From Colius striatus (Eukaryota; Chordata; Aves; Coliiformes; Coliidae): DNA of 64,000 nucleotides. The stretch spans positions 94,079,971-94,143,970 of the forward strand of contig NC_084761.1 in assembly GCF_028858725.1 (NCBI RefSeq). The letters run 5' to 3'. Positions within the stretch are counted from its first letter, which is position 1. Every line of letters begins with the position of its first letter. Both the position numbers and the translations under genes were made by a program. Shown piece by piece: positions 10,116 to 22,036 of the stretch. The notes below the pieces were generated by a model. It was not told the DNA's origin. It saw only the letters and a list, made by a program, of their open reading frames with translations, and searched no databases.

Positions 10116-13100
10116 CTGGAAAACAAATGGAGAGTGTTAGCTTTTCATGCTACTTGGCTCCAGACTCTCCTTGGAAAGGATCTGGTCTTGCAAATCAAAA
10201 CAGTCCCCAGTCTATCTTCTATAAACTGAATTATTAAAGCTTTGGATTTCTTCATGAATGCCCCAAAGCAGTTAGGGATAATCTGGCAGCCCTCCACTTG
10301 GATTAGTCTACTGTACTCTTCTTTGAAAGTGCCAGACACATACCTGTACTTCTGGGTGGGTGGGTGGGAACATACCCTCATTACATGGAACTTTAATCAG
10401 CAATGCCTATTGGGGTCTTAAAGAGTACTTTTTGGATGAGACTGTAATGGAAACTTGCCTTTGGTGCCTGGCCAACTGCCCAACTTTGGCTACAGGGCCT
10501 GAGTGCAAGCACGTGCTCATCTGCAGCACCTCCCTAATGCTCCCAGCTTCTTTGTAGACTTTCTGGGGCCAGGGCCCTGAAAGCAGCTGTATGTGCCATT
10601 ACTCCAGCCATTGCCCTTCTCTCCTGCACTTACATGGGTGATGGTGTCTCCGTTGAGTTCGGTGACAGATTTCAGCCCTTTCAGGTTTGTGATCAGCTTG
10701 TTACCCTCCAACTGCACAACAGTCTGGTAGGAGGAGATAGAGGCATTCATGTTATTGCTGCAGATCATCTCACCCCCTGCATTTTGCCTTTCTTCTTCTG
10801 TACTGAGTTGCCACCATCCCCTCTGCAAGCTGTTTGGAATCAGCTGCTACCCCACTGATTTTGCCTTTCCTGGGAGAAGGAGGAGGAGGAGGAGGAGGAG
10901 GAGGAGGAGGAGAGAGGGTTGTGCAGGTGGTGACTACAACACAACCAGGGTCTGGATGTTTACTTTGGTCTCTACAGGGATGTGAATTTTGTGCTGTAAC
11001 TACCTCTCTATCCTTCAAATTGAGACTTATTCACAGCTCCCATACTGTTAGATGCCAGAGCAGGGAACCTTAGAACCCCTCAGCATCTCACCAACTCATG
11101 AGTTTTGGGGGAGAAGAAGGAAAGCTCTTCATCCTGTCAATGCTGGTGCCTCTATGCAGCCCTGATGCTCCTTGGGGCAGCTCTCCTCATGCAGTACCCA
11201 GTCCAAGAGCAGCTGCATCCCTCCAAGAAGAGCCAACACTCCCAGGGCAGCCATCCCTAGTCATTGAAATCACCCAAATAAATAACCCAGCAAAACCCAT
11301 TTCTGTTCATCTCTCTCTCCAGCTCTAAGACATGTTCATCTGCCCTTGAACTGCTGATTTACAGAGGATAAAATCTTCCAATAGCCTTTTCCCCTGTCTC
11401 ATGCACAAGAGACATCAGAGATGCTGGAAATTGTGAGACAGTCAGTACTCAATTCACTGGGGCATTTCTTTGGTGATCATCCCTCCTGCTTGCAAAAGTC
11501 CCTGCAATATCATCTTCTCCCAAGGTAGAGGTGAGAGGCAACATTTACCGGTGGCATTGCATTGACATGGTGTGAACCACTGGAAACTAATGTCCAGGCT
11601 CAGCAGCTGACTCAATTTCAAGGGTGATAAATCCTCACCTTGCCAAATCACCTCACCCAGTGGAAACAGAAGCAGTGGGAAAGGCAAGCTGAGAGGCTAA
11701 CAGCCCCTGGGACTTAAGAGGTTTATTAGTTTGTGATTCATTGGCTGACTTTCCTGCGCTACCCTTAGGTGAGGGTATGTTTTGTACTGCAACATGACAC
11801 AGAGCCAAGCCTTTCCCATCTCAAATCTTTCAGACCTTTTGCTGTCAGAAAAATATTAGTAAAGCATCGCTATCTCCCTTTCCCAAATGGGCTATTTAAA
11901 CACTGGCTTCCAGTGTTTTCAATTAAAAATATCTTTAGAAATGCCAGGTTTCATCTGTAGAAGTGCAGGTTGGGGAGCTTGTTTTGTAGAAGTGAAGAAG
12001 GGAGGTGAGAACTTCAGAGTCTAGGGAAAATAGCTCAGAAATAGACTGTGATTTTCAGAAATGTGTCCCTAAGAGACTTGCTGAGGACCTGCAGGGAGCA
12101 GGGCAGCGGGTGACTCATCTGCAGACTTGGTTTCAGCAATTAGCTCCTTTCCATTGCATGAAATCATGCATGCAAATTGGGAGAGACAGAAGCAGCCTGG
12201 GCAATTAACCAGGTCTTTTCTCTGTGTCAGCTTTAACACTTGTGGTCTGTGGTCAAGTGTAGAGGGAGTGTCTGGAAAGGAAATGTTATGGAGACCCAGC
12301 AGCCCTGACAGAGGAGGAACTGATCACTCACCTTGACTTTCTCTCCCGTCAGCATCTCTAGTTCAGACTCCTCCCCAATGGTGAACTCGCTGTGCACCAC
12401 TTTGGAGCCAGTGGTCACTGTAATCTTGAACTTTTTCCCATCCTGCACGATTTCCGAGATGCTCTTGATGTCTTTGCCCTTCTGGATCTGGTCATCGGGG
12501 AGCCCTGCCCAGGAACAAGAGATGTTACGTGGACCTTGGGGTCCTTGGTGGGCAGATCACTGCTGCCAAAGGAATAGGGCAGGATTTGGGGACCCACAGC
12601 TGGGAGGATTGCTATTCCAGTGTGGAAAGACCATATAACAATCATGGTTTTCCAAGGACCACACAGTCCTGTGTCTGTTGGAGAGTAACAAATGCTGTCA
12701 TCCTGGGTTTTGTGTGGCAACTAGACATCTCCCCTGTCTCATTGACCTGACTAGGAGCAGAGCAGCTACCTCCTGAGATAAGCATCAGACAGACAGAAAA
12801 AAATCCTGTTTTCCTTCTTTTATTGAGAGGCAAGCAGAGAAAGGGGAGTAAATTGAGGCAGAATGAGAGAACCAAGTGGAGGGGGGTTTTTTGTGAGATT
12901 CAGAGTCCTTCAGAACCAGCTCACTAAAGTCTTCTCCCAAAGCCTGAAGCTGACCTGACAGGTCGAGTAGAAGTAGTGTAAAGCCTCCTAAATCCCTGCA
13001 GGAGCACGTTCCCTGGCATAGACATTGGTGGAAATCTAGCTAGTCAAGTTCACCATTAAGCATTTAAACAACCTCAACTATTTTTCTGATGAATGGTGGA

Positions 13101-13592
13101 ATCTGGGGCTTTGCAGCATCACAGGAGAGTGGGTGATGTCCTGCTTGCCCTCAAATTTCACAGCCTGATGGAGCAGATCAATGTCCCCAAGGTCTCATTG
13201 GCTTATTGTGTCTGTGCAGCTCTCTGCTGTGTCAGCCCATTGCTGCAGAGCCTGCTGGCACCTTTTTCCTGCAAGTCATAAAATATCATCCATCATCTCA
13301 TACCCTCCAGCCACCAGCCAGAAGGATGTTTTCTCTTCTATGTTGAGACCACACCTCCATGCACATGCATTAAAAAATCCACAATAATTGCAAGATGACA
13401 GACAGAAATAGGAAATCTCAGAGATGTTTTCATTCTACATCATCAGCACATCAGCACAGGTAGATTCCCAAATATCAGTGGGCTCTGCAGGGCAAAGCAA
13501 CACGTAGCACATGCAAGACACTTACCAATGGCTTTCATAAAGGGCTCAAAATTTTCCTGGGACTGGAGTTCATACTTTCCAGAGAAGTTCAT
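10065..13592 (-). CDS. FABP1: FABP1, liver fatty acid-binding protein (complete, four exons)
   Basis: FABP1 is a cytosolic lipocalin-fold carrier of long-chain fatty acids, heme and bile acids in liver and intestine; it also delivers ligands to PPARalpha. Coding exons on the minus strand are 13592-13526, 12504-12332, 10723-10634 and 10115-10065. All have GT-AG borders and give 126 residues. The exon sizes 67, 173, 90 and 51 bp follow the invariant FABP four-exon plan. The start reads [20 protein letters not shown], with [38 protein letters not shown] and a terminal YKRVSKRI. These identify liver FABP rather than FABP2, FABP7 or the bird liver-basic FABP10. Exon 3 is one codon shorter than in mammals. 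A TATA box and a DR1 lie just upstream. Confidence 0.97.
10116..10633. other. FABP1 intron 3
   Basis: An ordinary intron with no repeat. A short tgggtgggtgggtggg run near 10351-10365 is the only simple sequence seen. Confidence 0.7.
10634..10723 (-). CDS. FABP1: FABP1 coding exon 3
   Basis: The exon is 90 bp, 30 codons, phase 0 at both ends: [30 protein letters not shown]. Acceptor ctcctaccag and donor gtaagt are read on the minus strand. Mammalian FABP1 has QLEGDNKL where this has QLEGNKL, so one residue is missing in a beta-turn. Confidence 0.96.
10724..12331. other. FABP1 intron 2
   Basis: It contains the (AGG)n microsatellite at 10874-10912. No CR1 copy or other repeat was recognised. 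Confidence 0.7.
10874..10912. repeat. (AGG)n microsatellite
   Basis: About 12 copies of the trinucleotide agg lie in FABP1 intron 2, transcribed as CCT in the FABP1 direction. Confidence 0.95.
12332..12504 (-). CDS. FABP1: FABP1 coding exon 2
   Basis: The exon is 173 bp, the standard FABP exon 2 length: two bases completing a glycine codon plus 57 codons. It encodes [19 protein letters not shown], the second helix region and first strands, then [18 protein letters not shown]. Acceptor ttcctgggcag and donor gtgagt fit the frame. Confidence 0.97.
12505..13525. other. FABP1 intron 1
   Basis: There is no repeat or additional exon. An aaaaaa-containing and a gggg-containing run near 12800-12890 are minor simple sequences. 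Confidence 0.7.
13526..13592 (-). CDS. FABP1: FABP1 coding exon 1
   Basis: The exon is 67 bp: 22 codons from ATG (13592-13590) plus the first base of a split glycine. The donor is gtaagt. The start has an A at -3. [20 protein letters not shown] is diagnostic for liver FABP, and the 67-bp length is the FABP1 standard. Confidence 0.97.
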
Positions 13593-13655
13593 GATGGAGA
13601 GGCTCTCTGTGCTCCCAACACAAGAGAAGGTGCCTTGCTGGTATGCAGAGCTTGG

Positions 13656-13663
13656 TTTTATAT
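13656..13663 (-). promoter_or_regulatory. FABP1: FABP1 TATA box
   Basis: On the minus strand the sequence is atataaaa, about 65-70 bp before the ATG. This implies a start site near 13630 and a 5' UTR of about 40 nt. Mammalian FABP1 promoters are also TATA-driven. Confidence 0.75.
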
Positions 13664-13683
13664 GGTCCTTTTGCCTTCAAAGT

Positions 13684-13696
13684 TGGTCAGAGGTAA
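13684..13696 (+). promoter_or_regulatory. FABP1: DR1-type nuclear-receptor element (PPAR/RXR or HNF4)
   Basis: tggtcagaggtaa is a direct repeat of TGGTCA and AGGTAA with one-base spacing, each half one mismatch from AGGTCA. It lies 21 bp upstream of the TATA box in the FABP1 direction. Mammalian FABP1 has a functional DR1/PPRE in its proximal promoter, so position and type agree. Confidence 0.5.
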
Positions 13697-13729
13697 GATG
13701 ATGTAATTAGTTTATGGCCATGTTCAAAC

Positions 13730-13900
13730 ATTAACATAAAACTGGGCAATGGTCAGTGATAAATTGTTCTACATTATACAGACCTCGATTTACAACGTGG
13801 AGCCAGGGAAAACCTCATCAACTCATTTTTATGGAGGTAGCAACGTGGCATCCATAAACAAATGGTACACGAATTAATTGTTCAAAGAGATTAATTATCA
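13730..13900. promoter_or_regulatory. AT-rich homeodomain/HNF1-like site cluster upstream of FABP1
   Basis: ATTAAC half-sites and palindromic TTAATT motifs occur at 13730-13735 and in 13872-13900 (gaattaattgttc, gattaattatc). HNF1 sites are known in mammalian FABP1 promoters. These are inspection matches only. Confidence 0.3.
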
Positions 13901-15412
13901 GAGGAACGAGCCAAAATAATCAGCTTGCAGCCTGGAAGTGAACACCTGGCAGAGGAGAAAGTGGTGAGAGATAATGGTGTCCTCTGGAGCTGACACTGCT
14001 GGGGTTGCTACTCATTGATGGGTGCACATTGAGTCTTTAGCTCTGGCATGAAGGGTGGTGGCTGCACACTGACAGGGATCAACTTGCTCACTTGTGGTCC
14101 TCTGTAAGGGTGAGTTTTGGTGTAAGCCAGATGTGGCAGTAGTCACAAAGTCATCATTGTTCTCTAAGGAAAAATACATGACAAACCCTGGGCTTGAATT
14201 GGCCCATCCTGAAGGCTGCAGTTGAGTTCAGACTCCATCACCATGGCCTTGCCTCCAAGAAAGGGGTTTTGTGTGGGTAGATGCACCAGTGCCATTAGTG
14301 ATCTACCAGGGTGATTGCCAGGAGCCACCCCTAAAAATCCCTTCCCTCTCCTCTCCTCTCCTCTCCTCTCCTCTCCTCTCCCCTCCCCTCAGAGCAACCA
14401 CAGTCACTCATGTGCCAAGGGAGCACCTCAGCCCTTGGAGCTGCATTTCTCCCAAATGCCACATTAGAAACGAGGCAGCATCAACAGGCTGAGCCTAATT
14501 CCTCCTTCCAAAGCAAGACTCGGGGCTGGGCTCCTCTCCCAGTCTGATTCACTTGGCTGAGCATCTCAGGTTGCTGCACAGTGTCTCAGCATCCATCCTC
14601 TGGGTTTGGGCTCCCAGGCTCAGCTTGCTCCCATCTCATCCTCTGCCCCAATCAATTTCTCCTCCCTCCCGAAGTCACCAGCTCAGGTATTTTCCCCCTT
14701 TTCACTCACATGTCTTCTCCTCCTTGCAGTTCTTCCATTCTGCCTTCTCTTTGGCCCTTATTTTTTCTTCAGTGAAATCATGGATAAATGGGAGAAAACT
14801 CCCATCTCCTTCTGTTTTGGAGAGGCTGCCAGAGCCCCCTTCAGCCGTCCATCCTGCTCCCCCAGGCTCAGCCCAGGGCTGCCGCCTGCCTCCGCTCCCC
14901 ACTCTGCTGCCGCTCTGCACAGTGACACTGCCTGGGATACTTTCAGCCTCACTTTCTGGTTAATTAGTACAGGCAGTGTCTGCCTGATGAGGCAAGAGAG
15001 GGAAAACCTCAGTGGGTGAACTTGGCTGGGGGGGAGGCACGTCTGTAGGGGACGTCACCCCTCTGCAGCACAGCAGGTTCAGAGAGCATGGTTAGGCAGG
15101 GGAGGGGGGAGTTGATTCAGCAATTTCTCCACACAGCTTGTCAGAGTTTTTGTTTTCCCTTTTATGCCCCACTTCCCAACAAGAATGATGTCACTTTAGG
15201 AATTGCATTTCATTTTTGCCCCCACTCTGGGTGGATACCTTGGGGTCACGCAGGGCTGCACATATCTCTTGTGGTATCTTCTTCCCGGGGACAGCAGTGA
15301 CCGACCTCTCTGTCTGGCTCCTGGAAGCAGCTGGAGCTGGCAGCTCCCTGCCTCCTACCAGGCAATGTCCTTCAGCCATGAAGCCACCTGGAAGTACACA
15401 TGTGCCTCCAAC
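13901..15412. other. FABP1-THNSL2 divergent intergenic region, part 1
   Basis: It holds a CTCTC microsatellite (14345-14391) and otherwise unique sequence. The overlapping ORFs at 14553-15019 are pyrimidine-rich and have no family signature. Confidence 0.6.
14345..14391. repeat. (CTCTC)n microsatellite
   Basis: About nine copies of a CTCTC/CTCCT pentamer, the same unit as the much longer array at 49384-49576. Confidence 0.95.
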
Positions 15413-15785
15413 CATAGAGTCATAGAATCATTTTGGTTGCAAAAGACCTTTAAGATTGTTGAATCCAACCACTAACCTCACACTGTCAAGCCCATCACTA
15501 ACCCTAAGTGCTATATCCACATCACTTTTGAATATCTCCAGGGATGGAGGCTCCACCACCTCCCTGGGAAGCCTGGGATAGTGTTGAACAACTCTTTCAG
15601 TGAATAAATTCTTCCTACTGTACAGTCTAAATCCCCTTGGCACAACTTGAGCCCATTTCCTCTTGTCCTATCACTTGGGAAAAGAGACAGACCCCCACCT
15701 CACTACAACCTCCTGTCAAGTAGTTGTATAGAGTGATCACGTCTCCCCTCAGCCAGATCCAAACACCCCCTGCTCCCTCAGATAT
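15413..15785 (-). mobile_element. CR1 LINE 3' fragment, older subfamily
   Basis: The left end reads catagagtcatagaatcatt. The minus strand keeps eroded ORF2 residues LPREVVEPPSLEIFKS. It ends near the ORF2-tail match at agcctgctccctcag-like sequence; the right edge is approximate. Confidence 0.88.
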
Positions 15786-18700
15786 TCATCATCAGACTTG
15801 CATTCATGCCCTGGACTTCTGTCTGCTCATCCAGGCAAATCAGTTATTTTGCATGATGGAGAGAGAGATTCAGACTTGAAAAAAACACCTGGATATTTTT
15901 CTATTTGACTCATTTTGTAGCTCAGTGCTCTTGATGCACCATGGCTCAATTACTATGGAAGAGCTCCAGCTCTGCTCAGCTCATTTTTCTCCCACTATCA
16001 TCAACCAGAGCAGCCTGGAGTAATGATTTTCATTCATTTTTCAATGAGATGCACTCCCAGACTGCCCATGTGTGACCATATCCATTGTTGGGAGAGATGT
16101 CCAGTTGTCACCCATTTCCAGGTGCAAGCTAAGGAGAAGGGATGGCCACTAAGTCAGCAGGGAGAGACCTTTCTCAGGTAACCTCAGCCACATCCAGTGC
16201 AACAAGTACCTCTGAGATGACGTCTAGACAAGCTGAAGGAGAGAAATAGTAGAAATACATCATGAGTAGTGTCCCAGGGCTGCTTATTGCCCTCCAGTCT
16301 CTCCAAAAGAAACCTCCATGTCAAGGGCATTTGTAAAAGTTTCATATTACCCAAGATGAATCCACTCAATTTAGGTGCTTGAAGGAGCATCCTTGTTTTC
16401 CTTGGCCTCTGAGGAATGGGGACATCTCAGCAGACTTCCCAGGCCCACAGTATCCCTTGAAGACCCATGCCAGCTTGAAAAGAGATACAACCACCAAGCT
16501 AATGAGATATGAGCCTAAGATAGGCTTTGGAAAAGCACACCAGGTTTTGTCCCACACACTTTAAACAGTTATCATGCCTAATTGGGGCAGCTAAACCACT
16601 TAGACGACCATCAGATACTGAGTGAGAACTCCACTTGGGCAGGCCAGGCTCCTGAGGTTTGGATGTCTCCCATCAAATGTTCAAAGGGGAATACAGTTGT
16701 TCAGGACTCTCTTGGGAACTGGGCAGAAGTTGTTCAAGTATTTGGCAGAAGTAGGCAACTCATGACAGAATTCACCCCATTTGAGACCCAACATGTTTTC
16801 TGCAGGTGTCCTCTCCTCTTCTGCTTGTGGATAGACACATCTATGCTCCCAGCTTTGGTGTGTTGTACAAATGTGAACTACTGATTACTGCTGGAAAGTC
16901 TAGAAATGTCACCAAATGCTTTTTTGATCAGTGATCAAAAATAAAACCTCTTAATTTTGTCGGCAGGTGTTCTGTTGGACTTGTGTTATTTCCCCTAGTA
17001 AAGAAACACAGAAGTTCATATCACAAAAAAAAGAGGAAACCCTTATTGAAAGAAATTTGGCTAGGGTAATCATTATCTAGCCCAGCCTGCTGAGTAAACT
17101 ATGGGAGAGATAAACTTAATCTCAATAGCAAAGTTCAGAATACTTGCACATCCCTTCAGCAGAATACAGGAGCTTTTGAAACATGACATCGGTTTAACTT
17201 TTCAGGGCCAAGAGAGTACACCTGATTTGCACTAACACAAAGCCAAGACAGCTGATCATTTGATTAAAACTAGATCCATAGTGTAAAGCCTGGCCTTGGT
17301 TTGTAGAGAGAAAAGGCATGAGCCATTTTCAGAAGTTATTGAGGAAACTACGTCTTGTGGGAAGCCAGGAGGTACTTTTGTGTTCAAGTTGCTCTGAAAA
17401 TAAAGTCTAGGATCTTAGAAGCTTGTCAGAAAAAAGAACATGTGTCTCATTCCTGCTGTTTGCACCTGAATCTAAAGTATGGACATGCAAAACTTCTCAG
17501 CTCCCTCCCAGTCATGGAGGTATCCGAATGGTCTGTGTCCCAAGGTGATGAATTCGAGACAAGCTGCTTAGGAGGGACCTCTGAACATCCCCAGTTCAGC
17601 CTCCTGCTCAAAGCAAGAACATTCACACACACAAGATTAGCTCAGCCACGGCTTTGCCCAAATCTCAAAAACCACCTCCCCTGTCTCTCTGGGCACCCAC
17701 CTTGGGACTGCACCACCCACCTCTTGAAGAAGAGATGCTCAACCCAAACCTCCCACAGTGCAATTTGTGGCTGGTGCCTCATGTAACATCTGCCATAAAC
17801 AAGAACAGTTTGGCCCTATTATCTCTGCACCCTCCCTGGGATTTCAGTTCCCACTCTCACTCAGTGTCTGCCAGGGCACTGGGACACCCTCCTGCTTCTT
17901 GACAATTTGGATGTTATGGTGAGGAGCAGGATTTTGAGTCTCAGAGATCCTGCAGCAAAAATCCTTCTCTGCTTCCTCCAGTTTGAACTAAAACTCTTCT
18001 TTAAGTCCCGAGCTACAAAAGGACTTTACAGCTGAAGCACTACGTGGGGAGAGGCACTTTGCTGTAGCCCAGGATGAGGTACCTGGCAGCCTTGTGGAGC
18101 TCTGGGAATGTCTTCATGCACCTCACCTCCATCTCCTCTCTTGCTCTTCTTATCTATCCCACCACCAGTCGACTCCTCAGACCTTGTGAAGCCTTTGGTT
18201 CACCTCAGTGCTTTGAGAAGCTTGGGCTGGGTTCCATGCTGGATTTTCTCAGCTGAAATGTGAAAGGCTACAAGCTGAGGGCTTTTGCTAATTCAGTGAT
18301 AGATTTCCTTAATGCAGGTCCAGTTGGACACCCCCCAAATCCCCAGCCATTTTCTGAAGAGCTTGGTCACAACCTTGCCAAGTACAGATCCCCAGGTGGG
18401 CTTCCCTCTGTCTCAACCCACGTTATCACTTGGGTTGTACCTACTTCTGCTGTGCTTGTACCTGGGAACTTGGTCTGCTGCCCAGTTGTCACATCTTTGG
18501 TCTGATTACTTTCAGCCTTGAGGAACAAAGGTTTCTTCAGCAGGCCACATGGCTGCATTGCTTCAAAAGGTTGGATGGGATGGGAAAAGATGCTCCTGCT
18601 GCCTGAAACTCTCCATCCCTCTTGGTTTCCACCAAGTTTTGATTGTGCTGCATTACCAAGACAATGCTGAGATGAAATACAGCATCTTTCTCAGATTTTT

Positions 18701-19449
18701 CTGTCTTTGAAACAGCTGTGGCAGTCTCCTGGGGGCTGGCAGCCTCCGAGCTGCAGCTTCCCAGCTGTAGACAGACAAGCGCCAGTCCATGTGGCTTTAG
18801 ATTAGATAAGCCATTATCAGAGCCTTGATAATGGCTGACAGCAGCTTCTAATGAGCTCTGCCACTCGATAAAGCCTTCCATGAAAGCTGAAATTCAGCCC
18901 TTGCCATCTCATTACAAAGGTCCCAAAGGGATCAAAGGCTCTATACTGCTTCTCTAAGGCAGCGCTTTCACTGATAACGTGATACCTTTCACTTTTCTTG
19001 CCAACAATCACCTGAGGATCAGAGCTTACAGAGGAGGTGGCTTTTGCTATCAGGGTCTTGCCCTGTGGCTGCAGCAAAGCTTCTGGATCTGCCATTCACC
19101 CCCCACTCTCTTGCCTCTAAGATCTGTGGTGTAGTGCTCTCTCTAGGCATGTAAACCCATGCTCATACTCTCAGAGGGCACACATTGTCCTTGCAGCTTG
19201 GCCTTTGGTGGGGTGAGGCTGTCCTCCATCCCACCACCCAGCTTAAGGTGCCAAGGGACAAGGATTCAAATGATTCTTCTTGCTTATGGAGAGGTAGTTC
19301 ATGCTAGGGCAGGGAAAGAAAAGTGTTGAGAAAGAAATGGAACTGTTAGCAATTAATGTTCTTGAATGAGGAATGCCTACAAGAGTCTCCCAAAGCAGAG
19401 CCAGTGAACATTTAACCAGTGCAAGTGTGTTTCATCTCTCCTCACTTCA
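15786..19449. other. FABP1-THNSL2 intergenic region, part 2
   Basis: About 3.7 kb without a recognised gene, repeat or RNA. The longest ORF, 17355-17786, shows no domain-like pattern. Confidence 0.6.
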
Positions 19450-19640
19450 CATAGAATCATAGAATTGTTTTGTTTGGAAAAGACCTTTAAGATCATCAAG
19501 TGCAACTGCTCACCTCACATTGCTAAGCCCACCACTAAGCCATCTCCCTCAGCACCTCAGCTACATGGCTTTGCAATATCTCCAGGGCTGGGGGCTCCAT
19601 CATCTCCCTGGGCAGCCTGGGACAGTGTCTGACAATGCTG
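19450..19640 (-). mobile_element. CR1 LINE 3' fragment, short
   Basis: The left end reads catagaatcatagaattgtt, followed by atctccagggctgggggctc and ctgggcagcctgggacagtg. It is strongly 5'-truncated, about 190 bp. Confidence 0.88.
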
Positions 19641-22036
19641 GAGAGACACCTGGCTGTTGTTGTAGATCTGTGCTCACGTCTCCAGCTGGCCAGTGCTCTT
19701 CCTCCATCCTGATTTCTCAAGCACAGCAGCTTGGTTAATGACTGTTCACAGTGGGTTGCAACTAATTAGTCACAAAGAGCCTCTCAGGCCCATACAGTCA
19801 TGAGGAGCCTGTGCCTCTGCATGCCCAACTGTTTGCACGTGAGTCCTGATGTGCAATCCATCTCACCACACACATGCACTATATGAATGTCCTGTTCCCT
19901 GAAACAGCTTTTCATAAATGTAGTATCACTATTGAAACAATTGACTTGCTGTCCCACACCCATGATATCTAGCAGAGCCTCACACTTTGGGGTGATCAAC
20001 ACCCTGGTATCTTTACTGCTCCAGAGTGAAAGTGCAGATGAGCTGTGGCAAAGACCATTGTTCCCATCTCTCTCTGAGACAAGTGTGTAGCCACAGTTTA
20101 TATTTAAAATAAGGAAAGTCCAAACAAAAGACCTCAAGGCCTTCCGTAGATTGTAGTAGTCCTTAGCTGGGGAAAGCAATGTCACAGGATTGATGCACCA
20201 ACACTAGCTTAGTGTTAAGGTGCTTAGACACTGCACCAGGAGGGCAGAGAGGTTGTGTGAGGTCTGACAGCACCTGAGTTTTCACCAGGTTCACAGCCAG
20301 GGAGATGCTCCATGGGAAAAGACCATGGTGCCAGCATAGCCAGAGCTGTGGATTGCCACAGTGCATGTCCTGCTTGGAGCTGTTGCTGTGTTAGCTATAG
20401 CCAAAAGACCTCTCTGAGCATAGGTATCCCTGTTTGGCAAATGAAGTGCACAGAGACCATCTGACTTTACCAAAGTCACCTTGAGAAGCCTGAGGGGAAA
20501 AATGTGCTGTAACCTCTCAGCCTCCACAACACTGTCCTTGTCGAGCCCTTAGTGTGTGGGCAGAGGCCATATCCTATGGGACTGCAGATTGTGAGATAAA
20601 GTTTGGCCATGGGGTTTAATGTAGACTTTGGTGTAGTAGGATCAGATTGCACAACCTTTTCCAGGTAATAAATTCTTCAACATCCTACTGCAGGAGTCAG
20701 GGCTGCCTGACCCCATCCTTTGTCCTCCCTTTCTGCACCACCTTTACAAGTGAGTCCTAGACTTTGGTCTACAGACCCAAACCATAACATGAACGTCCTT
20801 GAGCTTGTTGTGAAACACCTCGTGGTGAGGAGAGTCACACCCAGCCTTGGGGAAAGAGCCAACATACTGGCAGCTCCTTGCCCCGCCAAATCACCACAGG
20901 TGGAGGTGGGAAAGTGTGCCTGTGCACAGTTGTAGGTGATAAGAGGTGTTGTCCCACGTGGAAGTCCTTCTTCATGTCAGCTGAGTTACTGACAACTTAA
21001 ATAAGATTTAGAAAGAAGGGAGAAGAGCCACATTTGCTGTAACAACGAGGCAGCTTTGGGCACTTTAATTCATTTACAGTTGTACATTTCTGTTTTAGAG
21101 CTCCTTGACAAGAAGCTCAAACAAATGATTCTTAGTGCATGTTAGCCTGTGCAGCTTCAGATACTCTCTGCCAACTTCCCTGGCCCTCTTCTTGCTATGG
21201 ATCTCTGAACCTTACTAACATGTGGGCCTGCCTCTGAGAAAAGAGAACTGGAATCATTCAATTTCTGGTACAGTTTTTACCTGGAATCTCCCTGCTTTTA
21301 CTGTGAAAGTTAATGCTTCTGTGCAGGAGATGGCAGGGGACACACAATTTCTTCAACATCCCCCAGCAACAAGCTTATGTATTTTTTCTCAGACAACACA
21401 GAATCTGAATGGTAAGTGTTGGAAGGGGCCTCTAAAGGTCATAACACGCTGGGGATGTGCTGTGAGTAGAATAGTAAATGGTACAGCAAAACCCCAAATA
21501 TCTTCATCACTCACTTGCTGGACCTGCTTGACATTGCTTGGGTCACTTCCAGGTCTGAAAGCTTTTGTTTGTGTATGGTTTTTCAGACACCAGCTTGTGG
21601 GCAGAGACAGAACTGGGAGATTTGGGGAGAGTTTGTGCTGCTTGGGCTTGTGGGATGCTTTTTTATTAAATTTGGTGTGATCTAGTCCTAGGTGAGAATT
21701 GGGGTCTTTCCACGTGCTCCCTTCTGAGTCTCTCCCTGGGAGCAGGCTCCAGAGACTCCCAGGGGAGGAGAGACAGGGCTGGAAGAAGGGTGATAAAACC
21801 CCAGTACAGATCTCAGGGAGAAGGTAGGGTAAAAATGAAGAACCTCCTTCCTATTTTGTGTTGACTCAGGCCACCCAAGCTTTGTAGCCTTGCCTTCTAC
21901 CACTGGCCACGGCCCATGCCTCTCCTTCCTTGGCTCCACAATGGGGCTCTTGGCAGTGACTTTTCTGGCTGTTTTCTGGCAGATGGCTGGATATCCATGG
22001 ACTGACAGGTGGCAGGAGCTGTGAGAGGGAGGGAAA
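19641..22036. other. FABP1-THNSL2 intergenic region, part 3
   Basis: No gene was recognised. A weak CR1-tail-like fragment (cagaatctgaatggtaagtg, then ggaaggggcc) occurs near 21398-21445 on the minus strand. A CTCF-like 12/14 match lies at 21323-21336. Confidence 0.5.
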
